Positions 1 to 12,682 of a stretch of 64,000 nucleotides of DNA are shown here, piece by piece. Both the position numbers and the translations under genes were made by a program. Positions within the stretch are counted from its first letter, which is position 1. Every line of letters starts with the position of its first letter. Origin of the DNA: Xestospongia muta (Eukaryota; Porifera; Demospongiae; Haplosclerida; Petrosiidae); contig OY848917.1 in the NCBI GenBank assembly GCA_963693285.1, positions 29,523,245 to 29,587,244 on the forward strand, in the 5' to 3' direction. The notes below the pieces were generated by a model, which had not been told where the DNA came from, made no database searches, and was given only the letters and a program-made list of their open reading frames with translations.

Positions 1-1035
1 TTACATTGAAATACACTAGAACAAATTCTACATTATATCACACTTACTCCCTAGTATATTGTAATGGGAACATTCAAATCACAGGTAATCACAGCAACAT
101 AAAAATGGAATAAAATCAATAGAGTAAAAAAGCATTACATTGAAATACACTTAGAATCTATACTACATTATATCACACTTACTAACTATTATATTGTAAT
201 GTGAACATTCAGATCGCAAGTAATCACAGCAACATATAATGGAATAAAATCAATGGAGTAAAAAAGCATTATATTGAAATACACTTAGAAATTATACTAT
301 ATTATATCACACTTACTGGCTATTAGATTGTAATGCGAACATTGTATTACAAGTAATCACAGCAACATAAAATGGAATAAAATCAATAGAGTAAAAAAGC
401 ATTACATTGAAATACACTTAGAATCTATACTACGTTATATCACATATACATACTATTATATTGTAATGCGAACATTGTATTACAAGTAATCACAGCAACA
501 TAAAAATGGAATATAATCAATAGAGTAAAAAAAGCATTACATTGAAATACACTTAGAATTAAGTAATCACAGCAACATAATAGAGTAAAAAAGCATTACA
601 TTGAAATACACTTAGAATCTATACTGCATAATATCACAGTTACAAACTATATTACATTGTAATGAGAACATTCAGATCACAAGTAATCACATCAACATAA
701 AAATGGAATAAAATCAATAGAGTAAAATAGCATTACATTGAAATACACTTAGAATTTATACTACATTATATGACACTCACATCCTATTATATTTTAATGG
801 GAACATTCAGATCACAAGTAATCACAGCAACATAAAATGGAATAAAATCAATAGAGTAAAAAAAAGTATTATATTGAAATAGACTTAGAACTTATTCTGC
901 ATTATATCACACTTACTCGCTGTTATATTGTAATGTGAACATTTGGATTACAAGAAGTCACAGCAACATAAAAAATGGATTAAAACGAATACAGTAAATA
1001 AGCATTTCGTTGAAATACACTTTGAAATACACTTA
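1..1035. repeat. Satellite-like tandem array, ~134 bp unit
   Basis: The phrase TTACATTGAAATACAC recurs at about 1, 135, 269 (one variant base), 402, 537, 596, 731, 869 and 1003, so the unit is about 134 bp. The copy starting near 537 is shortened to about 59 bp. Every unit also carries a conserved AAGTAATCACAGCAACATAAAA block. There is no reading frame. The array lies inside an intron of the minus-strand ankyrin gene and runs off the left edge, so its full copy number is unknown. Confidence 0.9.
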
Positions 1036-3073
1036 TATCACTATATCACTATAATTTTTATGCTATGTCTTCTTTAATAATTACTATACATTTATTTATA
1101 CAGCTTAAAGATAACTGTAAAACATACATATTTTTAATTTGAATTACCTTAGTAACAATGTTCAGGTCAGCATTATGGTTGACTAATACTTCAACAATCT
1201 TTGTATGTCCTTTAGAACTTGCATAATGAAGGGCTGCCCATCCACCCTATTGTAATAACAAACAAACTAGTAAGAGATACATGCAAGTATAATACACTTC
1301 TATTTCTAAAGACACTTCAAAGATGAATAGGTCATGCTTCACATTGTGGTATTCAACCACTATATTTGTCTATGGACCTGAACTGATCATTTAAAAAGTC
1401 ATAAAAACATGTGATCCTTACCTATCAATTTGTGTTAAATAAGCAGGAATATTAATCACTGCACATATTGTAAAACAATTTGGCTTTTTGCCTAATATTA
1501 TCATGTGGACTTTGTATCCTGTTCTTTGTATTTGTTGTATGTACATAAACACTTACTCTGTTAATAAGGTCTTGATATGTTTATTATTAAATAGGGACTT
1601 AATTATTAATTATCACTGCTAATTAATTATTGTGATGATGGTATCTGTAACCTTAAAAACATGCCTAGTATTAATTGTATCAAAAAGAAATATAAAGAAT
1701 ATGTTAAAAATTAGAAAGAAATATGTTTAGAAGGATTGCTTCATTTAAACGAACATGTGCAGTATAAAAGGGGGCTGGGCTGCCCACAAAATGGCACATA
1801 CAAAACTTTTCAATATCAAAAAAATGGAAGCTGTGTTTCTTTTCCTGTTTACATCATAATATGCACTTCCTGTAGCTGATGCGACAGCTGCTTAATTAAT
1901 ATTATGCATATGTTCAGTGCAGATATTCTCGTTTTTTGGATACGTGTAAGTTTCTGTAGTGAAATGGCAAACAGTAGAAAACGTGTAAGACTTTCTCTTG
2001 TGACCGACTTTGACAGGAAGAATTGAGGGGAAGAATGTGTTCAAGAGAAGGTTGGACCATGTTAGAAAAGTTCTAACCCTTGCTGGGCAATATGATTTAG
2101 ACAACTATGGTCTTATGTCAGCCATCTTTGATTCTGCCATGTATAATTCAGTACAGCAATAAAAGTTATCTATTATTATCAACCGTGTAATTGAGATAAC
2201 ACATGTTTGTACCTATTACAACTGTTATAGATGTTTTGTGTGGGTTATTCAGGTTGGTATGGCTACTATCTAAAACGATATCTAGGTTTGAATATTGCCG
2301 CCATCTCACTCTTTGGTAGGCGTCACTTTCTTCAGGGCAGCCCAACCCCCTTTTATAGCGAGCAGGAATGTGCATTATATCCGGCACATGCTAGTTTAAA
2401 TGTGTTAAGTTAAATGTGATAATTATAAAACTAACCGAATCAATAGCATTTACATCAACTCCTCTGGAAACTGCAACTTTTATTCCTGACAAGTCATTTT
2501 TCTTAGCACATTCAATTAGACTGTAATCCTATGATAATAACAAAAACATTAAATGTATAATTATGATAAAATTTTCATAATTTCAAAATGTTTGGAAAAA
2601 ATTACCAGGTAGAGAAGCAAACATAAGGGTAAACAAACTACAATAACCTTATTTAATTAACATTTGTTATTATAATAGAAGAAATCATACTTGTCACTTA
2701 TTTTATAATGTATCCATGTCAGGTAGCAATGCCAAAGGTGAAACAGACTATGATAATAGTCATATTATATAGCTAGCTCTATGTAGTCATTATTCATGTT
2801 TACAAGTTAAAAACTGATTTACAGTCATGTCCCCAAGGGCTATAATTCATGAGATTACATAAGGTCAATTAATATACATGTAGATACACAAAATTACTAG
2901 TGTCATAAGATTACATGTATGCCAGGAATATGTGTATACTACAATTTTCATGCAATATCTTGTCGGCTTTATAACCAGCCACATATAATAATGATGTTCA
3001 CTGTTTTTATGGACAATTAAATTAGTAAACTTACTATCCATCCTTTGTTCATCTTTTTCACTTTTGTAGCCAT
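1..3073 (-). CDS. Ankyrin-repeat protein, 5' part (partial at window edge)
   Basis: Three coding exons fit together in phase 0: 3073-3035 (13 codons, start ATG at 3073), 2528-2436 (31 codons) and 1246-1148 (33 codons). The first ends before a GTAAGT donor. The second reads as a degenerate ankyrin unit (SLIECAKKNDLSGIKVAVS, then GVDVNAID). The third is a textbook 33-residue ankyrin repeat (GWAALHYASSKGHTKIVEVL, then NADLNIVTK). The one-exon-per-repeat layout matches the plus-strand ankyrin gene at the right end of the window. A donor at 1147 means further exons lie left of position 1. Ankyrin repeats are protein-binding scaffolds; no enzymatic domain is visible in this part, so the function cannot be named. 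The start is supported by a clean frame and by an acceptor-like TTTCTTTAG just before it, which suggests a 5'UTR intron. Confidence 0.75.
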
Positions 3074-3171
3074 GTTTCTAAAGAAAAGTTAATGCACATA
3101 AAAACGAAATAGTTAACTATACTCAGTAATATCACTAGTGGAGTTATAATAATACAATAATAATTAATCTC

Positions 3172-3556
3172 TTCTGTTTGTGTACAAACATCAACAACAT
3201 GAACATTGTCATAACAGTTGTGCTGCCAGTAGGTGAAGAAGGGTCACTTGAAACTGTAATAATGCTTTCTCTCATTAGTTGGCAGTTCGCGACGTAAACA
3301 GGACAGGTAGATATGGAACTGGAACTTTGTCAAGTTTCAATTGTCGTCAAGATAGATAAAAAAAATCGTTCACTGCAGACTCGTGTATTAGAGTTGATAG
3401 GTAAATTCTTCCTCCAAATAGCGTGGACCCATTGCTTTAAAGATTTCTTGCTTAATGACAGTTGAAAGAAAGAAAGAAAAGTGAGAGTTTCCAATGACTT
3501 TACAATCGAATGACTCGAACAATCTGTACACAGCAGAGACGAACCATAGTGATGCT
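3172..3556 (-). pseudogene. Decayed THAP-domain transposase N terminus (copy 1)
   Basis: Read on the minus strand, the block begins with ATG at about 3554 (MVRLCCV) and, after frame changes, gives the THAP-type stretch WVHAIWRKNLPINSNTRVCS followed by ERF. This matches the THAP zinc finger layout: an early Cys pair, the conserved Trp, and the late C-S-E-x-F motif. An extra 4 bases in a GAAA run near 3470 break the frame relative to copy 2. A following segment contains YWQHNCYDNVHVVDV and stops matching copy 2 at about 3172. THAP domains occur in DNA-transposon transposases and host proteins. Here the frame breaks indicate a dead copy. It sits just upstream of the ankyrin gene start. Confidence 0.6.
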
Positions 3557-4494
3557 CACTCTATTTAACGCGCAACGCCTGACCGTATTTCCTATTTAAC
3601 TATTTCTGAGTAATGAATATATGCCGTACTTGGCTTCCGTAGACATCATCTCGCTAACGCTCGATTTTAAGCGAAGGCTCGTAGCTATGCTCATAGTACT
3701 CGCGCTCCGCTTTTTAGTCATAGTATATAATACTAGCAAAATTAATATTAGGCTAATAAAAAGAATAATTAATTATCTCATAGTCTGGTGTCACTGCCCA
3801 CTTCAAAAAGAAATGGCTCTAGGACACTCGCATATATCATACATATTAAAAGGCACAGTAGAGTAAATTTAACATTTCTGTAGATTCAAGTACTGCAGTA
3901 AATGTTGGTTATATATAAAATATTAAAATAGAACCAGTCTAAGTTTTAATAGCTACTAAGAATTAATTAATTTTTGTCTAGCAGCAATGTGTTTGCTGTC
4001 TTGCCTATTGGTGATGGCAAGAGTTGATGTAATAGTTGCATTTTAAAATTTCTTTCTAATATATTAATAGTTGTAGTTGATACTCATTTAACAGATACCA
4101 TAAACATTTTTTTAAAAGTATTACACTTTTATATGTACTTGACACCCAATCAGCAAAGCACCACTTAAAACAAACTTATATTCCATTCTGATGCAGAAAC
4201 TGTATACCATATTGAAAAAAGATTGTGCATATGTCATCAATGACATATGCACAATCATTGTTTGCAAAAAATTGTTTGCAAAAAAGAATGGAATTAATAG
4301 ATTTTATTAATTCTTGTAAGAGTCAAGAATTGTAATACATCTTACTCCAAATAATCCCAAAGGAAAGAAGGAAATGTACTACCAAGTTAATAAAGAGAGC
4401 TTATCAAACTTTAATTTTTATCTTCTGATTTTAGCCTATATCACTCATCAATTAGCTGTAACTTACTATGGTAAGAGAGAGACTTATATACTAG

Positions 4495-4785
4495 TAGATC
4501 TAACAGGATACAGAAATACTCATGATTGTAAATACAAACAATTCATGCATGAAGAGTTTTGTTTGCTGGTTAAACTTCGCTTTTTTACGCGTTGCAACCT
4601 ACATACTTGTAGATCTAACAGGATACAGAAATACTCACGATTGTAAATACAAACAATTCATGCATGAAGAGCTTTGTTTGCTGGTTAAACTTCGCTTTTT
4701 TACGCGTTGCAACTTACATACTTGTAGATCTAACAGGATACAGAAATATTCACGATTGTAAATACAAACAATTCATGTGTACCGA
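4495..4785. repeat. 115-bp tandem repeat, about 2.5 units
   Basis: TAGATCTAACAGGATACAGA recurs at 4495, 4610 and 4725, a 115-bp period. Each unit runs through ATTCATGCATGAAGAG and TTACGCGTTGCAAC. The sister block at 7376-7530 has only two units, so the array changed length after the larger duplication. The two plus-strand ORFs that end alike near 4646 and 4761 are products of this repeat and are not genes. Confidence 0.85.
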
Positions 4786-5162
4786 GCTAGCAAAGGGCGG
4801 CAACGTCAAAGGTCATACACTCTAGACGCGCAAGGATGCAAGGAGTTCTTACCAGATTTAATATTATACTGCCAAAATTATAGAACTTACGTATTCACGA
4901 CGTTTATCTTCCGTTTCTTTAATAGTTCAAAACTTGATTGTCAAGGGTATATCACTGGTACCGAGACCTAAATGATAAATGGATGTTCTTTATTTTTGAT
5001 CCTTTTCTTTTGACATCAATGTTGGAGGTGGAGGTGTTGTAATTAAATTACAAAATACACAAAGCATGTTTGAGTCAAAGCAAAACATGACCTTCATTTA
5101 TGAATGCAGATAATGAACTGTGGTAGGAGAGCAGTGATGAAGGAAACTTGAAACTTTAAGTA

Positions 5163-5166
<4 letters not shown>

Positions 5167-5235
<69 letters not shown>

Positions 5236-5245
5236 TATATATATT
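5167..5245. repeat. (TA)n microsatellite
   Basis: A nearly pure TA run of about 75 bases, closing copy 1 of the large duplication. A shorter interrupted TA run closes copy 2. Confidence 0.95.
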
Positions 5246-5299
5246 GATATGGATTGGATTAGCAAGGCGTGGCCGCGCATGTCTAGGTTGAGTTGTGAC

Positions 5300-6045
5300 C
5301 ACACCTTCTGGAATATTATAAAAAAATTTTTGCAATGTTAGCTAACCTAACTACATCATAGCTGGGCCTAAGCTGACATAGCATTTATGAATAACTTAGA
5401 AACTGCAGCGAGGTTCGGCACTATAGTGCCTTTTATTGGGTTTGCAAGAATAGCTCAAAGCATCAACAGCTGGTCCTAAAAATTGATAAGAGCTTCAAGT
5501 ACCCTGTAAAGAATGCCACCTTACAATCATCATACTTTATATTGTTTAATCTTAACATTTCATTATTCATCTTCTTTAGTTTTTGGACCAGAAATTATAT
5601 CTTCTCTTTAACTGAAGCCAACTCGACCTTAATCTCATCAAAGATCTCTTCTGTGAGTGTACAAACATCAGCAACATGAATATTGTCATAACAGTTGTGC
5701 TGCCAGTAGATAAAAAAGGGTCACTTGAAACTGTATAATAGTCGGCTAATAGGTATCTTTCTCTCAATAGTCGGAGTTTGAGACGTAAACAGGACTGAAA
5801 GATATAGAACTGGAACTTGGTCAAGTTTCAATTGTCGTCAAGATATATTAAAAAATCGTTTACTGCAGACTCGTTCGTGTATTAATGGGCAAATTCTTCC
5901 TCCAAATAGCGTGGACCCTTTGCTTTAAAAGAGATTTCTTGCTTAATGGCAGTTGAAAGAAAGAAAAGTGAGAGTGTCTAATGACTTTCTATTCGAACTA
6001 CTCGAACTACTCGAACAACTGCGTACACAGCAGAAACGAACCATA
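5300..6045 (-). pseudogene. Decayed THAP / coiled-coil / transposase gene (copy 2)
   Basis: On the minus strand, MVRFCCVRSC begins at about 6045 and is followed by a serine-rich stretch. After a frame change it gives a THAP-like stretch (PLSKKSLLKQRVHAIWRKN). Further on, one frame reads HVADVCTLTEEIFDEIKVEL, a single stop, then a coiled-coil-like stretch ending NNEMLRLNN and DDCKVAFFTGYLKLLSIF. The D-D-x-K-V-x-F-x-T-G motif after a coiled coil is typical of THAP-linked DDE transposases (DDE_Tnp_4 type). At least two frame changes and several stops show it is not functional. The catalytic region is not visible. Copy 1 at 3172-3556 retains only the N-terminal part. Confidence 0.62.
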
Positions 6046-6106
6046 GTGATGCTCACTCTATTTAACGTACAACCCCCAGAACGTATTTATTATTTAACTA
6101 TTTCTG

Positions 6107-6463
6107 TATAGACCGACGAAGCTGCAAAGAAAAGAGAGTATAACAGCGAGTTTTGGAAGTTGAAGGTGGAGTTTTCACCCCGTTATTTTTTTCACCACAG
6201 GTGGTATGGGTAGGGAAGCCACTACATTCTACAGATGGCTATTCTAGTACAATGAGCTGTATCTTGAGATCATCCATCTTGTGTCTGAGAGGCTCAATAT
6301 CGTCTTCCAGGCACCCAGTGAGTGACTATAACCTGATCTTAGCGATGGCTGAGGATCAGTTTCTATATTAGTTATATTTTGTTCTTACCCTTGACCTGGC
6401 TTGCCTTGTTCAGTTCTACTCTATTTCTACTATATTGTTCTACTTACTTAAAAAAAAATTCTG
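6107..6463 (+). mobile_element. 5'-truncated LINE 3' end with A tail and target-site duplication
   Basis: Copy 1 of the surrounding duplication has the uninterrupted sequence at this point. Here 357 bases intervene, bounded by TTCTG at 6102-6106 and again at 6459-6463, with a run of nine A just before the second TTCTG. Plus-strand translation gives the C terminus of a non-LTR retrotransposon ORF2: EVEGGVFTPLFF, then in another frame TTGGMGREATTFYRWL, then CILRSSILCLRGS. The first and second pieces are separated by a frameshift in a T run. A 5' truncation, A-rich 3' end and short duplicated target are the signature of target-primed reverse transcription. Inserted after the block duplicated. 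Confidence 0.8.
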
Positions 6464-7375
6464 AGCAATGAATATGTGCCGTACTTGGCTTCCGTAGAAA
6501 TCATCTCGCTAACGCTCGATTTTAAGCGAAGGCTTGTAGCTATCGCGCTCCGCGTTTTAGTCACTGCGCATGCGTTATAGTATATAATACTAGCAAAATT
6601 AATATTAGGCTAATAAAAAGAATAATTTATTATCTCATAGTCTGGTGACACTGCCCACTTCAAAAAGAAATGAGTTTAGGACACTCGCATACATCATACA
6701 TACAGCCCAATCAGAATGTAGCATTCAAAATAACGCTATTAAAAGGCACAGTAGAGTAAATTTAACACTTCTGCAGATTCAAGTGCTGCAGTAAATCTTG
6801 GTTGTATATAAAGTATTAAAAAAAGAACCAGTCTAAGTTTAATAGCCACTAAGAATTAATTGATTTTTTGTCTGGCAGCAATGTGTTTGCTGTCTTGCTT
6901 ATTGGTGATGGCAAGAGTTGATGTAACAGTTGTGTTTTAAAATTTCTTTCTAACTAATATATCAATAGTTGTAGTTGCTACTCCATTAACAGATACCACA
7001 GACATTTTTTTAAAAGTATTACACTTTTATATGTACTTGACTCCCAATCACCAAAGCACCACTTAAAACAAACCTACATTCTATTCTGATGCAGAAACTG
7101 TATACTATAATGAAAAAAGATTGTGTATATGTCATCAATGACATGATCTTGATTGCAAAAATGAATGCAATTAACAGATTTTGTTAATTCTTGTAAGAAT
7201 CAAGAATTGTAATACATCTTCCTCCAAATAATCCCAAAGGAAAGAAGGAAATGTACTACCTAGTTAATAAAGACACTTACAAAAACTTTAATTTTTATCT
7301 TCTGATTGTAGCCTATATTACTCATCAATAAGCTGTAACTTAGTTACTATCGTAAAAGAGAGACTTATATACTAG

Positions 7376-7530
7376 TAGATCTAACAGGATATAGAAATAC
7401 TCATGATTGTAAAAACAAACAATTCATGCATGAAGAGTTTGTTTGCTAGTTAAACGTCTTCGCTTTTTACGGGTCGCAGCCTACATACTAGTAGATCTAA
7501 CAGGATACAGAAACATTCACGATTGTAAAT
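7376..7530. repeat. 115-bp tandem repeat, two units (sister of 4495-4785)
   Basis: TAGATCTAACAGGATA occurs at about 7376 and 7492. Compared with the first block, one unit has been gained there or lost here. Confidence 0.75.
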
Positions 7531-7956
7531 GCAAACAATTCATGCGTACGGAGCTAGCGAAGATGCGGCAACGTCAAGAGTAATACACTCTATACGAGCA
7601 AGGAGGCAGGAGTCTTACCAGATCTATAAATATTATAACTCCCAAAATATATATAGAACTTACGTTTTTGCGACGTTTATCGTCCGTTTCTTTAATAGTT
7701 CAAAACTTGATTGTCAAGAGTATATCACTGGTACCGAGACCTAAATGATAAATGGATGTTCTTTATTTTTTATCCTATTCTTTTGACGTCAATTTTGGAG
7801 GTGGAGGTGTTGTAATTAAATTACAAAAAATTACAAAGCATGTTTGTGCAAAGCAAAACATGACCTCTATTTATGAATGCAGATAATGAACTGTGGTAGG
7901 AGAGCAGTGATAAAGGAAACTTGAAAACTTAAAGCATATAATATATATAATATATT

Positions 7957-7990
<34 letters not shown>

Positions 7991-7991
<1 letters not shown>

Positions 7992-8938
7992 TACGTGTAG
8001 GAGATGTAATTGTTAAAAAACTACTGATATAGTAAATGTTAGAAAAATAGAACTGATCAACATTGTCCTTATAAACAGAAAATAACATTAAGTTATCAGT
8101 TTTTAGAGATAATTCTATAAGTAAATTTATGAACAGCTATGAGATCTTCAACATACTTCTTGAAATGTGGATCTGAGACACAATAGCAGTAGACCAATAA
8201 GCTTATGATTGAGTTTATGTATAGATGAAGATTTGCTATAATCATAAAATTTGAAGTTTCTACAGATATGTCTTAAGCCTGTCTGTGTTTAAGGTTAAAC
8301 TGGCACTTGACACATCAATAACTTTGACATCATCCATACCAGTTCAATGAAGTAAAGAAAGTATGCAACCCTGTTGCCTATTTTATTCTAAATACTTAGT
8401 ATCAAGGTGGAAGGAAATATATCATGTCATCCTCTACCAATGACTTGTATTATTGAACCATTCCAGACACATGTCTACCAGCTAATATGTCCAACTTGAA
8501 TCTGACTTGAGAAACTATTCTTTGGAAATTTGTGTTATAGAAATGCTAGGACATCATTTGTTTTAGAATGATATGATATGACATATTAAATATATAATAT
8601 ATTCATCCATCAAGAAGAAAATGAAATGGCATTACTATATTACATCAATAGACTTTGTTCAGCTGCTGTGAAGTACTGTTTTAATGGGTCATCATCATCA
8701 TATATATTATCTTCTGTAAATATGATAATATGTGGTTGATTATTGGCTCAGTCTGTAGCCTCTGACCAGAGCGTTCCAAACTGTGTTAATGTAAATAATA
8801 GAGACAAGTGATGTACTAAGACACTTCACAAAAAACACACAGTAAATAAATTATTTTAATGTAAAGAGACTATCAATTATAGCTAAAGGTCTTTCCTATA
8901 TATTAGGGTTACTGGGATAAGGTTACAGTGTGGGAATA
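7991..8938. other. No gene recognised
   Basis: AT-rich unique sequence between the two duplication systems. I see no exon with convincing splice sites, no family match and no strong repeat. Confidence 0.5.
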
Positions 8939-10985
8939 GCTACACAGAGCCCATAACAATCTATAACATCATCTTTTCGGAAGAATATTCATGACTAAAT
9001 ATCAGTAATCAGTGGCAAGGAGGCTGGTTCACACATTTCTATTATATACGGTTCCCAAGACTATAAAAACATCAGTAGTTCCACACCCCTAAAAGCACTT
9101 TTTGTAACTAACACCTAATGTATTGACATCAAAGACAAGTTAATACCTGTACAAACTTGACTAAAAATGGAACAATCCCCATCACACTCCTGAGATTAAG
9201 GGCCAAGTAAAAAGAGCACTAAAAAGTTTAGTGGCAATAAAACAGACTCATCTACACCAAAGGTTAATCATGTTATGTTAGTGTATACATTAACAGTATT
9301 TACCTAGAGAAGCATCATCACTATCACCTGAAGTGACCTGTTTTAAAGCAGTATTGCTGCCCCATTAGTGCAAACTCCTGAGCAACCTAGATATGTATGT
9401 AGGTAAAATTAATGCATAAACAAGAGAAAAGTACATATGAACTTTGTTAGAAGTGGATATATTCACCTATTTACCCTCAGTAAGTGTCCATCTCTTCTTA
9501 GCGCTTGTTTAACTTTGATGAGGTCACTTTTTGAACAAATATAAATTTCTTAAAGACAATGATGGAACTGCAAATTAAAGGTGATATTGTATATTTTGTC
9601 ACTTTTTTAGAATTGTTAATCTATTCTTATTTTCGATTAAAGAAAAAATCATTTCACTATTTCATATAATATATAAAAGGACATAACTCATGGAAGTATT
9701 TTATATGTAACAGAAAATCAGAATGTGAATGGACCTAGACTTAGTTTTAAGAGATTTACAAAGGACCAGCACTGTCCTTCAGAAAAATACAATTAGCAAT
9801 AAGAAACATGCACATACTGCATTCCCATGTCATGTGATAATGTTTTTGGTCACAACCATTGTAGCAAGAGTGTGATAAATGTATGTTCAATCTGTTTAAG
9901 TTGTTTATTTGCAGGATTTTATCGGTACTTTGACAAAACACAGGAAAAGCTACCTGTGTTTTGAAATTAATTAAAAAGACATGTGTAGATAGATATAATG
10001 TAATTTAAACCAAAGTTTAAATGTTGTTAATGGGGATGGATGCGGGCCATAGTGCGCATACGCAGTTTAGATAAGAGCACATGCCCTGCTCTCTAGGCAA
10101 GCTAACAGACTTACTCACCCGCAGCGCACAGCATGATTTAGTTTGGTCCATTTATACTTTGATCTGACTTCAGATGTGATAAAGTATCTGGGCAATGGGT
10201 GGAGCATATACTTGCTCCAACACAGTCATATCACCCTAGGACATGCCTCATTTCAGAATTAATAAGTGATTGGGGCTACCATAATTCATTTAAGGATCAT
10301 TTAGCTTGATTAACCCCCTAAAAGTAGAATTAAAATGCATTTAATGATTTCATGTGTGCAGTCCGGATCCTCTTCTTTCCATACTATACTGTTCTGGAAA
10401 GCAGGGAGGCAATAGCAGAATACTCCGAATGTTTAAAGGAGGGTTCAAAATGTAGCATCAAAAAGCCAGAGCAAACTATTATCATATCAGCATTAGTAGC
10501 ATTCTAATAAAACTATAAATATGATCATGTCTCTTTATAATTATCATTCTAAATGTTTAAACTTAATAGTATTCCCTGCAATGCCCTCTCCTTCACAGAC
10601 TAGCTAGTTATAGGCATATGGTATAATGCATCATATAAATACTATCATTCACTTTTTTGACTTGAGTGCTGACCATAAATCATCATCCATTGGTGGTGTT
10701 CTCAGGTACTACTGATATATATAGCAGCTACCTTTCTGTTTGGTCTTAATTATAAGGAGAAGCATCATCTTTCTCAAACAGTTACAAATCTTACTGTTGT
10801 CTACGTTAACGAATTTGTAGGGAAAACTTCAAGCAATAATTGGAACATTCCATTCAACAAATATTTCAAGAAAATGAAACACCAACTAACAATGGCAGAT
10901 ATAATGAATTGTGTTGATTCTTTTACATGTCCTCTTCATGGATATTGGCAACAAAACACCAACAAAAACAACATTTACCAGAACA
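8939..10985. repeat. Large direct repeat, copy 1 (pairs with 12683-15335)
   Basis: The stretch starting CCATAACAATCTATAACATC at about 8950 is repeated almost base for base at about 12692, and the match runs on for about 1.74 kb to CATCATCCATTG near 10690 / 14419. It then continues from GTGGTGTTCTC at 10693, matching 15098 onward, including a CTCTTCATGGATATTGGCAA block. No reading frame of note is present. It may be a mobile element, but I find no terminal repeats or recognisable protein. Confidence 0.85.
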
Positions 10986-12682
10986 ATTGGGACTAGTTGT
11001 ATGAGTTCAGTATGTGTACCTTTATATGCAATGATATAAGACCATGTGACAATTAATCTATAGGGACATCTTTTAGAAAGAGTGGTCACAGAAGACTACT
11101 AGTGGAGTAAAAGGACAGTTATCAATGTTCCTTTAATTGAAAATTTGCCAAAAAATTGCAAAATGAAGAGATCTATATGGAGGTAACATAACTACATTTG
11201 TTTGTTATTAGTATTTGAAAGCATCTATACTCCATTGTGACATTAATAGACTACAATATTTCTTGTTTAGGAACTTATATAGCTCAGAATTATAAGTAAC
11301 TAGGACATATACATGAGCAGATAACAAAGTTAGTGATATATGTAGTGGTTCTTACTTTAAGCAGCATCCATTTTTAGTGGAAATCCTTTGTCATTACACA
11401 ACTTATAATCTCTTATGATAAACTTAAAGTGTGTCATTCTCTTGGTCATGGCTGTGGAAATGAACAAATTAGTTATAGATGAAATAATAATACTTAGACA
11501 TCATGTATTATAGCATGACACAAAGACTGAAGGCATTTTCTCATGAGATTACTTCAATCAATAACAATTCATTAAAACTCACAACAGTCAATTTAATGCC
11601 TGAGAATCCATTGTATTGTACTAGCTCTGTTTTACTATCCTCTCAGTAACTTGTACTCAAAGCATCATATAACAAGCCTTAGCTTGATTAAAAATATGGA
11701 TTTGAAACTGTTTTAAATCCTTTCATCACAGATGTAAATAAACTAACTAAAGTAAGTTAATTTACGTACGAATGATTAAACTATATGGTATTTTCGTGTT
11801 TGATAGGGTGTAAATTTAATATCCATGGCAACTCATCCTTGTGAGACAAACAGTGGTCATTATGATAGCAGATACAAAAGCTGCTCATGAAGTTAAAAGT
11901 TCTAAAGTGTAGGCTTCCTATTCTGTAAATGCCAATTGTGGTTAGAGACTAAAGAATCATGTCTGAAAAGGTAAATATTAAAGTAACAGTTATTTAAGTA
12001 CTAAATTACTTGCATGAACTTAATTATTGATCATTAAACATTCATCTTTGACCAAAAATATTAACTACACAGGAATGGTTTTCTTTTTTTAATTTGGAGC
12101 TTTTGTAAAGGCTAGCACACACTTAAACAGCAATAACAAAACCTAATCAGTCAGTATAACAACTTATTTTATTAACATATAAACACTGCAAAAATTTAAG
12201 TGGTCTAACATCACCATGAAGGTGGAATACTCATACCAACTTCACTTTCCACTATGGTGTTAATAAATGTGCTAACTATTACACTGCATATGAGTGTTAT
12301 ACAGCTGTTAGGTGATAATTGCCACAATTACTAGTGAAGAGGTGTGGTGTGATTGCAGTTAACCTTTTGTGTGTTTATTTTCAGACCTCTTTTAAACTGT
12401 GTAGATTAACAAGCCAAGTGTTAATATAATTATACCCAGAATAAAACATTATTTCTAAACTTTTAGCTAACACATGTACAGTAGTGTTGATGAGGCTTGA
12501 TATTAAAAGCTTTGAAAGCTGTAAGTAAATGAAAGATTTCAGTTTGAGAGGATAGTAAAATCAGTAGTAAAAATCAAAAAATCTGAACCTTATATTACTT
12601 TCACAACTAGTTCACACGTGCTCCTACCATTGCTAAATATTACTTCAGTTTGTTTATTGTTCTATCACTGAATATATATAGT
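10986..12682. other. Spacer between large repeat copies, no gene recognised
   Basis: Unique AT-rich DNA separating the two copies. Only short ORFs are present and none has recognisable content. Confidence 0.5.

Larger units (their letters stand above)
3172..5165. repeat. Direct duplication, copy 1 (pairs with 5642-7950)
   Basis: From about 3172 the sequence aligns base for base, with small indels, to 5642 onward, ending in both copies at a (TA)n tract. The block contains decayed THAP sequence at its left end, a CG-richer stretch near 3640-3720, and a 115-bp tandem repeat near 4495-4785. The 357-bp LINE insertion present in copy 2 is missing here, so this copy shows the empty site. Confidence 0.85.
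5642..7950. repeat. Direct duplication, copy 2 (pairs with 3172-5165)
   Basis: This is the sister of the 3172-5165 block in the same orientation, longer mainly because of the LINE insertion at 6107-6463. The 4-base GAAA unit count, serine-codon repeats and the 115-bp array length differ between copies. It ends in an interrupted TA tract near 7930-7990. Confidence 0.85.

Noticed and set aside
4374..4761. Two plus-strand frames sharing the same C-terminal sequence
   Set aside because: Direct product of the 115-bp tandem repeat within the duplicated block.
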